DNA of 64,000 nt from Mactra quadrangularis (taxonomy: Eukaryota > Mollusca > Bivalvia > Venerida > Mactridae). The position numbers were made by a program, and so were the translations under genes. Shown here in pieces: positions 45,401-48,034 of the stretch. The notes beneath the pieces were generated by a model. That model was not told where the DNA came from and did not search any database. It worked only from the letters and a program-made list of their open reading frames with translations. The stretch covers positions 30,759,866 through 30,823,865 of the forward strand of contig CM046298.1 of NCBI GenBank assembly GCA_025267735.1. Direction: 5' to 3'. Positions within the stretch are counted from its first letter, which is position 1. Each line of letters begins with the position of its first letter.

Positions 45401-45610
45401 CAGATATACCATTCCACCTTAAATAAATTATAACTTTATAACAGATTGAGTTTTCCGGACAATCCTCGTATATAAGACACACCTATGCGAACCTGTATGT
45501 GACTAAATATCGTTGATTCTTTAAAGAATTACCTGGTAGTAGATCATATTGAATGAAACACCATAAAATGACAAAAGCAAGTCTTTTCCAGCGAACCATT
45601 TTAAATGTTC
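330..45610 (-). CDS. Secreted protein of alternating PAN/apple-like modules (whole gene span; 3' end outside window)
   Basis: I read 23 coding exons on the minus strand between these positions; each is listed separately. The first encodes a signal peptide. The rest encode 19 cysteine-rich modules in strict order B-A-B-A to B10. All module borders are phase-1 introns with AG/GT ends, and nearly all exon lengths are multiples of three, as expected for tandem exon duplication. Type A resembles PAN/apple domains: C-x3-C-L-D-x3-C-x11-C-x4-5-C and a terminal F/Y-x4-C. Type B shares that scaffold and adds a CxxC near its start. PAN/apple domains generally bind proteins or glycans outside the cell. 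Many N-x-S/T sequons fit secretion. At least 1478 residues are encoded. No transmembrane segment, stop codon or poly(A) end is seen, so the protein may be secreted or membrane-anchored. Family identity is by pattern only; function is unknown. Confidence 0.85.
598..801 (-). mobile_element. tRNA-derived SINE, family 4
   Basis: On the minus strand the head reads GCAGTGGTCCAGTGG and has a B-box-like GGGTTCTAATCCC. The body shares ATCATTGAAATC and GATCCCTCA with the fragment at 9110. Confidence 0.65.
810..1860. other. Intron sequence, nothing recognised
   Basis: AT-rich intron between the two exons of module B10. No ORF of note, no clear repeat structure. GGGATTTGTAACGATAAG near 938 and TTCGTTACAAATCCCT near 1385 are inverted and may bound an unrecognised element of about 460 bp. 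Confidence 0.4.
1869..1965 (+). repeat. LINE-like 3' end with (TTGTA)n tail
   Basis: After (GTAT)n, GCCAATTGACGGCAGAAAAG and GAAATAAATACATT precede repeated TTGTATTGTATTG. The simple tail and AATAAA suggest the 3' end of a non-LTR element. The 5' part is not visible. Confidence 0.35.
2107..2325 (-). mobile_element. SINE family 3
   Basis: The head on the minus strand reads GTAGTGGTTAGCATG and has a degenerate B box. The 3' part resembles the shared SINE tail (GTTGAATACGACGTTAAC). Confidence 0.65.
2452..2574 (-). CDS. Exon 22: module B10, first part
   Basis: 41 codons, phase 1-1, strong GTTTTTTAG acceptor and GCAG|GTTAAT donor. It begins GCTSNVTQTCINCKMGRNC and runs through EHECLDIFNA, giving C1 to C5. 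It is completed by exon 330-446. Confidence 0.82.
2686..2982 (-). mobile_element. SINE family 1, full length
   Basis: tRNA-like head GCTAGCTCAGTTGGTAGC and B box GGTTCGATTCCC on the minus strand, followed by the family body (TGACGAAAGTATGCGC, CTAAATCCATAGATTTAG) and a tail like ACGGCGTTAAACCC. In the intron between A9 and B10. Confidence 0.88.
3070..3285. repeat. Dispersed repeat related to 27362-27892
   Basis: It shares GAGTGTCT, ACATGATTGACTTAG-like, GTGGTTTATCCGC and AATGTTTACA(T/C)AAACAC blocks in the same order and strand. Family unknown. Confidence 0.5.
4144..4437 (-). mobile_element. SINE family 1, full length
   Basis: Same structure as the copy at 2686. Its head ends about 42 bp from the donor of exon A9. 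Confidence 0.86.
4481..4615 (-). CDS. Exon 21: possible partial module A9
   Basis: 45 codons, phase 1-1 if the acceptor CCTGAG is used, with GAAA|GTATGT donor like the preceding exon. It carries SYGCHSTFGNGFFSCDFHDC and VFLKRRC, matching C5 to C8 of type A. I did not find the first half (C1-C4) between here and exon 20. It is either deleted or the exon is a relic. The acceptor is weak. Confidence 0.45.
5103..5258 (-). CDS. Exon 20: possible short, divergent module B9
   Basis: 52 codons, phase 1-1, GACAG acceptor and GAAA|GTATGT donor. It starts DLNHFSCIKDF, resembling the first type-B CxxC region with the second Cys lost. It ends near FELGSCSHCRASE. It is about 30 residues shorter than other B modules. 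Its position between A8 and A9 keeps the alternation. Support is length, phase and partial similarity only. A SINE starts about 30 bp upstream. Confidence 0.4.
5290..5587 (+). mobile_element. SINE family 1, full length
   Basis: Head GATTAGCTAAGTTGGTAGC, family body, and tail ACGGCGTTAAACCC followed by A-rich sequence. It begins about 30 bp upstream of the acceptor of exon B9. Confidence 0.86.
5956..6111 (-). pseudogene. Exon-like fragment of unknown origin
   Basis: After an AG, 51 codons read KKDIVMFVSNDQHEVLRSF to FQGFIDCPE and a stop. The even amino-acid composition and CpG content look coding. It lies in the intron between A8 and B9. It may be a stray 3' exon or transposon fragment. No family recognised. 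Confidence 0.3.
6897..7060. repeat. pogo/Tigger-like MITE fragment
   Basis: Repeated CCCTCTAATCCGGAAACTC, AAACCGGAATT and CATTCCGGAAACCGGA motifs resemble the ends of pogo-like elements. Boundaries are unclear. Confidence 0.4.
7141..7398. mobile_element. hAT-like MITE, TIR CAGGGGCGGATCC
   Basis: Ends CAGGGGCGGATCC and inverted CATAGGTGTATCC, flanked by similar 8-bp sequences (GGTTGTCA and GTTGACCA). The interior is nearly identical to the copy at 39856. Confidence 0.75.
7663..8075. mobile_element. MITE with ~60-bp TIRs and TTAA flanks
   Basis: Ends GGGTCTATCAGTTTTTGAAA and its inverted copy, continuing about 60 bp to TGGG(T/C)G(G/A)GGTAACTAAA. TTAA lies on both sides. About 65 bp from the donor of exon A8. 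Confidence 0.8.
8140..8364 (-). CDS. Exon 19: module A8, degenerate PAN/apple-like
   Basis: 75 codons if the C|GTGCAC donor is used, phase 1-1, TTACAG acceptor. It begins DCLVYEIFAVPSARGIC and has CLEKCLDTQGCMGASY. C7 and C8 are missing (FHVYF in place of YHNC; no terminal Cys). The donor is weak, so the 3' border is uncertain. It may be a decaying module. Confidence 0.6.
8675..8828. repeat. Complex inverted repeat of CAACTCAA(C/T)C motifs
   Basis: Left arm units such as ACAACTCAATCC face GGATTGAGTTGT on the right around a short loop (CTTACTAAC). AGGCAACTCAACCC-type units pair further out. Flanked by CCGTAACGTT on both sides. Confidence 0.7.
8866..9081 (-). pseudogene. Coding-like ORF fragment of unknown origin in intron
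   Basis: 71 codons from ATG to TAA, including DFNSHFNFYTFGDFDERLKL and RRHTYVSDLLRSQFLGDK. The composition is CpG-richer than its flanks. It is not a PAN-like module. It may be a fragment of a captured gene or transposon. Weak evidence only. Confidence 0.25.
9110..9226 (-). mobile_element. SINE family 4, body fragment
   Basis: It matches the non-tRNA part of the copy at 598-801 (AATCATTGAAATC, GATCCCTCA, GGAACAATTGTA). The tRNA head is missing. The 30-bp minisatellite follows. Confidence 0.6.
9238..9888. repeat. 30-bp minisatellite, about 21 copies
   Basis: The unit is close to GTTCATGATTAATTGTTGTA plus AGACAATGGT. The period is divisible by three, so both strands stay open across the array; those ORFs are repeat artefacts. 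The array reaches the splice donor of module B8. Confidence 0.95.
9893..10138 (-). CDS. Exon 18: module B8
   Basis: 82 codons, phase 1-1, TTTTCAG acceptor and CTCAG|GTAAAT donor. It begins HCVRNNTQLCIDC and ends LYRTSCSSG. C5, C6, C7 and C8 are all missing while C1-C4, C9 and C10 remain: two nested pairs lost together. A 30-bp minisatellite begins almost at the donor. Unspliced read-through would add about 43 in-frame codons. Confidence 0.85.
10203..10370 (+). mobile_element. SINE family 1, 5'-truncated
   Basis: Body and tail only (TGACGAGAGTATGCGC to ACGGCATTAAACCC), followed by an (ACAA)n-like tail. Lies upstream of module B8. Confidence 0.8.
10739..11012 (+). mobile_element. SINE family 2, full length
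   Basis: Head CGATAGCGCAGTTGGTAGC, B box GGGTTCGAATCCC, body with GGTTATACCCTTCC, and tail TTGACACGGCGTTAAC. The best family-2 reference here. Confidence 0.88.
11230..11334 (-). CDS. Exon 17: module A7, second part
   Basis: 35 codons, phase 1-1, TTTATAG acceptor and CCCAG|GTAGGT donor. It reads GITFDSLLEDCSLHTC and ends EKICYPG, supplying C6, C7 and C8. Joined to the previous exon it makes a complete 78-residue, eight-cysteine type-A module. Confidence 0.82.
11431..11697 (+). mobile_element. SINE family 1, 3'-truncated at BEL/Pao junction
   Basis: Head GGCTGGCTCAGATGG and body up to TAGGTTGACTAATTACAG, where retroelement sequence begins. The SINE tail is missing. Confidence 0.75.
11706..12501 (+). 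pseudogene. BEL/Pao gag region, frameshifted
   Basis: The first frame (11706-12110) has a coiled, acidic N-terminus and then KLPKLELRSFGGDKLNWVEF, the start of the DUF1759-type gag domain of BEL/Pao elements. After a shift near 12100 a second frame continues to 12501 with SLSNIERFNYLKSKL and NRFGNTQQVIDLHYHKL, also typical. One frameshift interrupts the domain. Confidence 0.8.
12735..13825 (+). pseudogene. BEL/Pao zinc knuckle and aspartic protease region
   Basis: CFNCLKTGHNSHQC is an intact C-x2-C-x4-H-x4-C knuckle. A second knuckle has lost a Cys (CVYYGE). LFLDSGSQRSYVSETLA is the retroviral-type aspartic protease active-site region with DSG. After a frame change at about 13166-13205 the second frame holds DLLLGNDYYLDVI and KLGWVITGRT, as in the DUF1758 protease region. 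Confidence 0.8.
13840..14229 (+). pseudogene. BEL/Pao reverse-transcriptase start, truncated
   Basis: The frame HYKPNHAVITPTNSTTKLRI followed by VDDAS matches the conserved entry to BEL/Pao RT. After a break, 14014-14229 reads IVADIEKAFLHIIRL and YRFCRFPFYLVP, the next RT motifs. The YxDD catalytic block and everything downstream are deleted. Confidence 0.75.
14318..14679 (+). repeat. BEL/Pao 3' LTR
   Basis: A purine-rich tract (GGTGGGGAG) is followed by TGTCGTGGATTC, a typical LTR start, and the unit ends at GCCACA. It holds repeats of the palindromic motif GCTCCGGCGGAGC and an AATAAA signal near 14620. Ends are by eye; the partner LTR is absent. Confidence 0.6.
14711..14839 (-). CDS. Exon 16: module A7, first part
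   Basis: 43 codons, phase 1-1, TTATTCAG acceptor and CGGAG|GTATAG donor. It begins DCLEYEIRFYEGYYGGC and ends CFSRCLDTPGCGG, giving C1 to C5. The rest of the module is the exon at 11230-11334. The intron between them contains the BEL/Pao remnant; its LTR ends about 30 bp from this donor. Confidence 0.82.
14918..14994. repeat. Hairpin with ~27-bp arms
   Basis: CGCGGGC(TT)AGCGCAAAACGG faces CCGTTTTGCGCT(AGG)CCCGCG around about 25 bp. A tiny palindromic MITE is likely. It lies about 80 bp upstream of the exon A7 acceptor. Confidence 0.75.
15484..15549. repeat. Perfect inverted repeat
   Basis: CCATTCTCGTACCCAGAGTC followed by TAGT is exactly mirrored after a 14-bp loop. The symmetrical arms explain the overlapping opposite-strand ORFs here. 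Confidence 0.85.
15707..15952 (-). CDS. Exon 15: module B7
   Basis: 82 codons, phase 1-1, ATTTCAG acceptor and ATCAG|GTGAGA donor. It contains QICYHCDIDHAEC, CAERCDNNTDC and CFMYQC. C1 is absent and the usual KTC near the end reads KTN, so C1 and C10 are lost together, as in B1. Confidence 0.86.
15953..16416. other. Intron between A6 and B7, right of B7
   Basis: No gene, no clear repeat. The motif cluster begins at the right end of this stretch. Confidence 0.4.
16417..20114. repeat. Cluster of ten GT(A/C)ACGTATGTT motifs
   Basis: Copies start near 16417, 16787, 17360, 17536 (inverted), 17555, 19605, 19620, 19775, 19964 and 20101. Most are in direct orientation. The gap between about 17570 and 19600 is largely the Harbinger-like insertion. 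Such clusters are typical of subterminal transposase-binding repeats of a larger element, which I infer here. Confidence 0.55.
17584..19302. mobile_element. Terminal-inverted-repeat DNA transposon, Harbinger-like remnant
   Basis: Perfect 16-bp inverted ends, GGCCCGGTTTCACGAA, are flanked by CAT on both sides. A frame from 17866 reads MSEDRIYQSYRFSPATIYFI, similar in style to the N-terminal region of PIF/Harbinger transposases, but is soon broken. A tRNA-like segment (about 19015-19090) lies within. Superfamily is inferred from this weak similarity; the CAT flanks are not the usual TWA. Confidence 0.6.
20331..20530 (-). mobile_element. SINE family 2
   Basis: Tail AACGCCGTGTCAACAC (as its complement) and body are clear; the tRNA head is degenerate. 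Confidence 0.72.
20758..21000 (-). CDS. Exon 14: module A6 (PAN/apple-like)
   Basis: 81 codons, phase 1-1, TTTTAAAG acceptor and CTCAG|GTACAA donor. It begins DCPEFEFKVHEDTRGGTC, followed by CLSRCLDIVNCRATTY and CIFYTNC. All eight cysteines are present, with one extra residue between C6 and C7. Confidence 0.86.
21341..21703. mobile_element. MITE, TIR GGGACTTTAGTCAGTTAT
   Basis: Inverted ends GGGACTTTAGTCAGTTAT with TA on both sides, about 363 bp, no ORF. Two further copies are at 36720 and 55424. The TA flank suggests a mariner-type target. Confidence 0.85.
21704..22588. other. Intron between B6 and A6
   Basis: AT-rich; no coding exon or structured repeat seen. A block near 22346-22440 (GAGTTATTCGCC, GATCGCCGAATTTGATCCGA) resembles 42780-42870, so a dispersed repeat of unknown type is present. 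Confidence 0.4.
22589..22668 (-). CDS. Exon 13: module B6, second part
   Basis: 80 nt, phase 2-1, AAAACAG acceptor and GACG|GTACGG donor. It encodes CSMFDC and ends VYRESCNDG, supplying C8, C9 and C10 missing from the preceding exon. Phase and combined length agree with a single type-B module of 82 residues. Confidence 0.82.
23222..23370 (-). mobile_element. SINE family 2, 3' fragment
   Basis: Degenerate tail and body match family 2 (GTCGTGCCAACAC, CCTAGCATTCTTGAACC). The head is missing. Confidence 0.6.
23780..25095. repeat. 81-bp minisatellite, about 16 copies
   Basis: The unit contains ACAATGGCAACAAAAACTAC, TCAGAAAACATTGGTTGCC and ACTTACGATAGCACAGG. Because 81 is 27 codons, several frames on both strands stay open. 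It lies in the phase-2 intron that splits module B6. Confidence 0.93.
25593..25758 (-). CDS. Exon 12: module B6, first part
   Basis: Phase 1 start (TAACAG acceptor) and phase 2 end (GATAG|GTACAG). It begins GCDRNFTKSCIRCKKSSLC and carries C1 to C7. The module is completed by the exon at 22589-22668: the split codon AG+G gives Arg just before C8. Together the two exons make 246 nt, the length of modules B7 and B8. The separating intron holds the 81-bp minisatellite. Confidence 0.82.
26150..26620 (+). mobile_element. DNA-transposon copy, GGTGTAAC end
   Basis: It starts GGTGTAACGGTTCACCG with TACCGGTTAATATTGCAATA. The interior (ATTCAAACATTTGT, ATTTGAAAATACA) matches the inverted copy at 32670-33125. 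Right end not located. Confidence 0.55.
26690..26960 (+). mobile_element. SINE family 1 abutting splice donor of exon A5
   Basis: A degenerate head, then the family body and CTACGGTGTTAAACCC followed by AATAAAAAT. The next bases are AC, the complement of the A5 donor GT, so the tail runs into the splice site. Confidence 0.8.
26963..27196 (-). CDS. Exon 11: module A5 (PAN/apple-like)
   Basis: 78 codons, phase 1-1, TTCTTCAG acceptor and AAAG|GTATTT donor. It begins DCLSYKLTVIPGHRGNC, followed by CQQRCLEIDGCRGATF and TYHSC. All eight cysteines are present. The donor GT is followed directly by the tail of a SINE, so downstream donor bases are SINE-derived. A short inverted-repeat element lies 36 bp upstream of the acceptor. 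Confidence 0.86.
27234..27361. mobile_element. Short MITE, TIR TTTGACCTGTC
   Basis: Inverted ends TTTGACCTGTCAAAAA and inner GGTTGGTCGC / GCGACCAACC. 36 bp upstream of the acceptor of exon A5. Confidence 0.75.
27362..27892. repeat. Dispersed repeat related to 3070-3285, with extra interior
   Basis: Outer blocks match the 3070 copy. About 300 bp of interior is absent from that copy, implying an insertion here or a deletion there. Confidence 0.45.
27904..28158 (-). CDS. Exon 10: module B5
   Basis: 85 codons, phase 1-1, TTCTTCAG acceptor and TTCAG|GTAAAG donor. It has NCTNQTYIQTCINC near the start and LRKTCSSG at the end. All ten cysteines are present. It is the longest module in the window. 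Confidence 0.87.
28410..28714 (-). mobile_element. SINE family 1, full length
   Basis: Complete head (GCTAGCTCAGTAGGTAGC on the minus strand), body and tail. In the intron upstream of module B5. Confidence 0.87.
29006..29245 (-). CDS. Exon 9: module A4 (PAN/apple-like)
   Basis: 80 codons, phase 1-1, GTTTCAG acceptor and CAAC|GTAAGT donor. It begins DCPYYHLQELQGHEGNC, followed by CINRCLDMEGCRGVTY and CYYHNC. All eight cysteines are present; a good type-A reference. Confidence 0.88.
29605..29905 (+). mobile_element. SINE family 1, full length
   Basis: Head CAGTTCAGTTGGTAG, body, and tail CTACGGCGTTAAACCC followed by an A-rich repeat. It ends about 40 bp from the donor of exon B4. Confidence 0.86.
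29947..30180 (-). CDS. Exon 8: module B4
   Basis: 78 codons, phase 1-1, TTTCAG acceptor and ACTG|GTTAAA donor. It begins ECFPTEHQTCINCK, includes QCRVHEC and ends FRKTCTTG. All ten type-B cysteines are present, so it is a good reference for the module. The donor lacks the usual A at +4/+5 but the length and phase fit. Confidence 0.82.
30478..30712. mobile_element. MITE with ~38-bp TIR
   Basis: Ends ACAACGACGTTAATATTACG and a near-perfect inverted partner running to GCTGACGTTGTGATT. Located upstream of module B4. Confidence 0.8.
31411..31653 (-). CDS. Exon 7: module A3 (PAN/apple-like)
   Basis: 81 codons, phase 1-1, ATTACAG acceptor and ACAG|GTGACC donor. It carries CIELCLDMDDCRGALY. C2 (expected in GNC, here GNN) and C7 (expected in HNC, here YNT) are both absent, which suggests they normally pair. 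The other six cysteines remain. Confidence 0.87.
31864..32289 (-). CDS. Intact 141-codon ORF of unknown identity inside an intron
   Basis: A single open frame from ATG (32289) to TAG, on the same strand as the host gene, in the intron between modules B3 and A3. It begins MGHIFSIEAFGTYIIMFVDD. The DNA is richer in CpG than the surrounding intron (runs such as CGATCGACGCG and CGTCGTCG), as coding sequence often is. It has few cysteines, no signal peptide and no similarity to the A or B modules. It could be a retrocopy, a captured exon or part of a mobile element. No poly(A) tract or target duplication is evident. Confidence 0.4.
   Translation of the reverse strand: MGHIFSIEAFGTYIIMFVDDLKLLQLEFIASIDRNARLSREEITRFTYYFMTIIDVKKENVFFLLKGKPAMGLHYQVKFVSSIGCVHSLKRAIFINGIKIEIRSKQTNECTTTLYSSETGHKILIEFDRIYDDKTTFLTFL
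32379..32615 (-). CDS. Exon 6: module B3
   Basis: 79 codons, phase 1-1, TTTCAG acceptor and ACAG|GTGAGT donor. It begins DCNDTFIQKCTDC and ends AFRKTCSTG. C6 and C7 are both missing and the other eight cysteines are present. The following intron holds the unexplained ORF at 31864-32289. Confidence 0.87.
32670..33125 (-). mobile_element. Inverted copy of the 26150 element
   Basis: Flanked by GGTGTAAC and GTTACACC, with CCGGTTA and GCAATACGAATTC near the right end. It lies in the intron between A2 and B3. Confidence 0.55.
33576..33815 (-). CDS. Exon 5: module A2 (PAN/apple-like)
   Basis: 80 codons, phase 1-1, TTTTTCAG acceptor and CAGA|GTGAGA donor. It begins ACTQFTLFEMPGHSGRC, followed by CVSNCLDVDGCVGVTY and LFHDC. 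All eight cysteines are present. Confidence 0.88.
34404..34541 (+). pseudogene. LINE ORF2 C-terminal fragment
   Basis: The frame PNSFYPATMIFWNRLPKQVV then SNRRWRVSRRL and a stop matches the conserved end of LINE reverse transcriptases (SFFPRTI..WN.LP..VV). In the intron between B2 and A2, antisense to the gene. Confidence 0.7.
34914..35147 (-). CDS. Exon 4: module B2
   Basis: 78 codons, phase 1-1, TATAG acceptor and TCAG|GTACAT donor. It begins GCASTQIRTCLNCGPSPDC and ends FFRPSCPSG. Eight of the ten type-B cysteines are present. C6 and C7, the inner pair, are both missing. Confidence 0.87.
35225..35945. repeat. 46-bp satellite array 1, about 15 copies
   Basis: Units share GACAGACAATTCAAAATAAT and then TAATTTACCAGTTATCTGTG. 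The copies decay toward the right. It lies in the intron downstream (3') of module A1. The core is shared with the array at 38618. Confidence 0.92.
36365..36560 (+). mobile_element. Old tRNA-derived SINE-like repeat
   Basis: A B-box-like GGTTTCGATTACC is followed by a body with GACAGTTGTCAGTGACC and GATCTAAGCTAAT, distantly like family 1. The head is eroded. Confidence 0.4.
36720..37079. mobile_element. MITE, same family as 21341
   Basis: Same ends and interior as the copy at 21341. Its right end lies about 10 bp inside the intron after the donor of exon A1. Confidence 0.85.
37091..37339 (-). CDS. Exon 3: module A1 (PAN/apple-like)
   Basis: 83 codons, phase 1-1, TTTTAG acceptor and ACAG|GTATGT donor. 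It starts DCPNFEIAY and carries all eight type-A cysteines, including CVRECLDMIGCRGFTY and EYHNC. Two arrays of a related 46-bp satellite flank it in both neighbouring introns. A MITE starts about 10 bp inside the downstream intron. Confidence 0.88.
38618..39205. repeat. 46-bp satellite array 2, about 13 copies
   Basis: Units share GACAGACAATTCAAGATAAT with array 1 but the variable part reads TACGTTTTCTTTGTCAGAG. It lies in the intron upstream (5') of module A1. Confidence 0.92.
39856..40141. mobile_element. hAT-like MITE, second copy
   Basis: Same interior as 7141-7398 (ACATTATACACATTTTGCAG and so on), with AATGC at both flanks. It ends 13 bp from the donor of module B1. Confidence 0.78.
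40157..40387 (-). CDS. Exon 2: module B1
   Basis: 77 codons, phase 1-1, CAG acceptor and CAG|GTTTGT donor. It begins SSLTMQTCDNCAQ and shows eight of the ten type-B cysteines. C1 and C10 are both absent; the usual KTCSSG ending reads KSSSAG. A hAT-like MITE begins 13 bp after the donor, and a 37-bp minisatellite begins just upstream of the acceptor. Confidence 0.85.
40405..40850. repeat. 37-bp minisatellite, about 12 copies
   Basis: The unit is ACTGTCAAATAGAACAGTAA plus ATCAAAGTACTGAAAGT. It contains the short inverted motif AGTACTGAAAGTACT. The array begins about 20 bp upstream of the acceptor of module B1. Confidence 0.93.
41086..41336 (-). mobile_element. SINE family 2
   Basis: Body (CTAGCTTTCCTGGACC, complement strand) and a degenerate tRNA head near 41330. 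It creates a spurious plus-strand ORF at 41217. Confidence 0.72.
42435..42595. mobile_element. Palindromic MITE
   Basis: Arms of about 50 bp (CAGTTATTTTATGTGTGGTT to GCCAACAGTTTGGCTG-like sequence) around a GC-richer loop. In intron 1. Confidence 0.78.
43912..44101 (+). mobile_element. SINE family 2, 5'-truncated
   Basis: It starts at a G-run before the B box GGGTTCGAATCCC, followed by GGTTATACCCTT and body. The tail is degenerate. Confidence 0.7.
44570..45423. mobile_element. Long-TIR fold-back element
   Basis: Arms of about 230 bp starting TTTAAGGTGG, including CGGATCTACACTTTATTTG and GACCGCGTGCACTTTTTA in both orientations. The spacer is about 400 bp without an ORF. It lies in intron 1, about 110 bp from the exon 1 donor. 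Confidence 0.82.
45533..45610 (-). CDS. Exon 1: 5'UTR end, start codon and signal peptide
   Basis: After an acceptor (TTTTCAG) come 11 nt of leader and ATG at 45599. The 22 codons start MVRWKRLAFVILWCF, a basic n-region followed by a hydrophobic core, then one extra base before GTAATT. This leaves phase 1, exactly what every downstream module exon needs. The acceptor implies an untranslated first exon further right that I cannot locate. A long inverted-repeat element lies about 110 bp into the following intron. Confidence 0.8.
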
Positions 45611-47159
45611 CTGAAAAAAAAATTTGATTATAGATACGGTTGGGTTAATGTCTCATTATAGTCATTTCCTGTAAACACATTCACATTCGTCAGGGTCTAT
45701 AGTCACGTGATCTACAACAACAACTAATCAGGTAAACTTTATTTAAGAATTTCTCCCACCACACAAATAGTTACATTGTAACTGACATCAAATATCGTAT
45801 AAAAAACTTATATCTTTCTACCAAAATTCCACATGTTTCTGTGAGTTTGATTGTTAGCTCAAACTCATTCGCACAAACATTGCATCGTAAATCATGCATA
45901 TGATTATGTTACAAATTGCAACTCACGGACTAATTTAATTCGCTGTATTATGGAACAAATAAATGTAATAGCTAATTACATTCAGTGATACATAATCAGG
46001 GTAGGTATACAGTCGCGCGATCTTTAGATTGTCAACAAAAACCTGCTTTTCCTCAATTTTTGCTTCAGCCATTTGACAAATTTCATTAGAGTACGCGTAT
46101 AAACCCACTAGTTACGAGATATAATGCCGCAGTATTTGTTTTCTCTGAAAATTCAGCCGTTGTAGCGTAATTTGATAAACATGTTTTATATCAGATTAAT
46201 CCTGGCATTTTATTTGATCCAAAATGATGCCAAATGATAAGTTCGAATAAGCAAAAATCCTTCCTAGTCAAGCTGTGCGACCGACTTTCCATTTAATATG
46301 GTAAAAGATGCTCGGGTAAGGCACATGGGTTTCCGCCGTGTATAATTAAATCATTAGAAAATAGCAATTACTTCTTAATAAAAAATCTTTAACTCTTCAA
46401 TACCTGTTGAGCTCTGTGGTCAACTCCTGTAGAAAGACATCCAAAACTTACGGAACCATTAATTCCTACGGTGAATTTCTTTTAAAATAATAAACAAATT
46501 TTTACTAAAGTCGACAAACAAGCACTGTATACTTAACTTGGTCGTAAAATGCACATAACACTTTGAATGGGTACAGTGATAATGGCCGCTTTGATCGTCC
46601 AGTGAAGCTACGTATACTTACGTCAATATGACTTCATATTCGGCTGACTATTGATGTCTTATAATATATAATTAATAAGAAATCGATTTATTGTCTATAT
46701 TATTTTTATTTGTAACAGTTCTTTGCATGAATTCTATTTGAAAAAAATATTTGTATCAATTTTCAATACGTGTCTCGCGATTCCATTATTTAAATAGTTA
46801 GCATTAAGTAAATAAGTAATTACACAATAATAATAGTCCTATTTATTTACTTTATTATAGTACTAATATATTAAACAATGTAGACAACTCAACTGGGAAT
46901 TTCTAAAGACACCGACGGTGGAATGTATTTAAACACTGACGTTGGAAACATGTCGATCTTATAATTATGTATTTCAGTCTATATAATTATACCGTTTTTA
47001 CCTACTTCAATCCGCGTGTTTGATAAATAAAAGTACAAAAAATAAATGTTAATGAATTTCTCAAACTACGAAACCCTGAATGTGAAATTTGTATTTTTTT
47101 TTCAAATATTTTTTATATGTATTATATATAATTTTTTTTTGAAATATATTATGAAAATG
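45611..47159. other. Region upstream of the PAN-repeat coding start
   Basis: It should hold the untranslated first exon and promoter of the large gene, since exon 1 starts at an acceptor. I cannot identify a convincing TATA box, initiator or donor. Confidence 0.35.
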
Positions 47160-47395
47160 TAGAGCTCAATTAGTAGCAAGCAGGTCTACTGATAGAGGTG
47201 TCGTGAGTTCGATTGCAGGGCGGGCATACTTTCGTGGAATTTGGTCATAAATAATTTTTATATATAATTCTCACTCCTAACACTGATTCTTAATTATGTA
47301 CTCAGTTGTCAGACACTTACGGAAATATGTGCCTAGTAACAGGTAACAGCTTTTCCAGGAACGATGAGTAGGAAGGCTGACCGCAGTAATATTAC
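47160..47395 (+). mobile_element. SINE family 1, 3'-truncated
   Basis: Head GAGCTCAATTAGTAGC and B box GAGTTCGATTGC, with body as far as GACCGCAGTAATATT. Intergenic. Confidence 0.75.
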
Positions 47396-47890
47396 TTACA
47401 CTTAACAACTTTTTTAAGTATACACATTTTCGCTGCAGATAATATCAACGGTTCAACCGTTTTTACGGCTAAAATATTTAAACGAAATTTTGTGAGTCAA
47501 CTATGGGATACTACATCTTTCATGTGACACTAAAAACGTCAATATCCACCGTGTAGTAACCGACTTCCAAGATGCACGTGCATTTCGTACGTTTTACTTA
47601 TATGAGCCAAACGGTTAACATTTTCACGGAAATTTTGTACATGTTGATATCTCTAGCGATTTACACTTAGAAAGAACACCTAAACTTTCACAGGTCGTAA
47701 GTATGAAACGAATTAGCTTGAAATGAAGAGGCCAGACTATCGAAATGATACAAGCTGGATCATCAGTACCAGAGGTAAATTGAATTAAATTGCTATCGCA
47801 TGTCTTGCTCGCACCATATTCATCACTGAGACATTCTAAGCATAGCTGCAATGCAGAAACCTTCAACAATCGTGACAAAGTAGACCAATA

Positions 47891-48034
47891 TTTCAGTTTG
47901 CCCATACTTTTAAGCGAAACCCGTTGACTGTGAAGAAACTTTTAAGAAAGATTGAACAAACCGGAAGTGTAAAAGACCTGCCAAAGCAGAGAAGACGTCG
48001 TATGACGATAAGACGACAAGAATGGACTATGAAA
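47891..48034 (+). pseudogene. Possible transposase helix-turn-helix fragment
   Basis: The frame RNPLTVKKLLRKIEQTGSVK then DLPKQRRRR resembles the HTH of Tc1/mariner or related transposases (…KFEETGSV.D.PRSGRPR). Only the fragment remains. Intergenic. Confidence 0.45.

Noticed and set aside
47624..47905. 93-codon minus-strand ORF with several Cys
   Set aside because: The Cys spacing does not match A or B modules and no splice-consistent borders were found; left unexplained.
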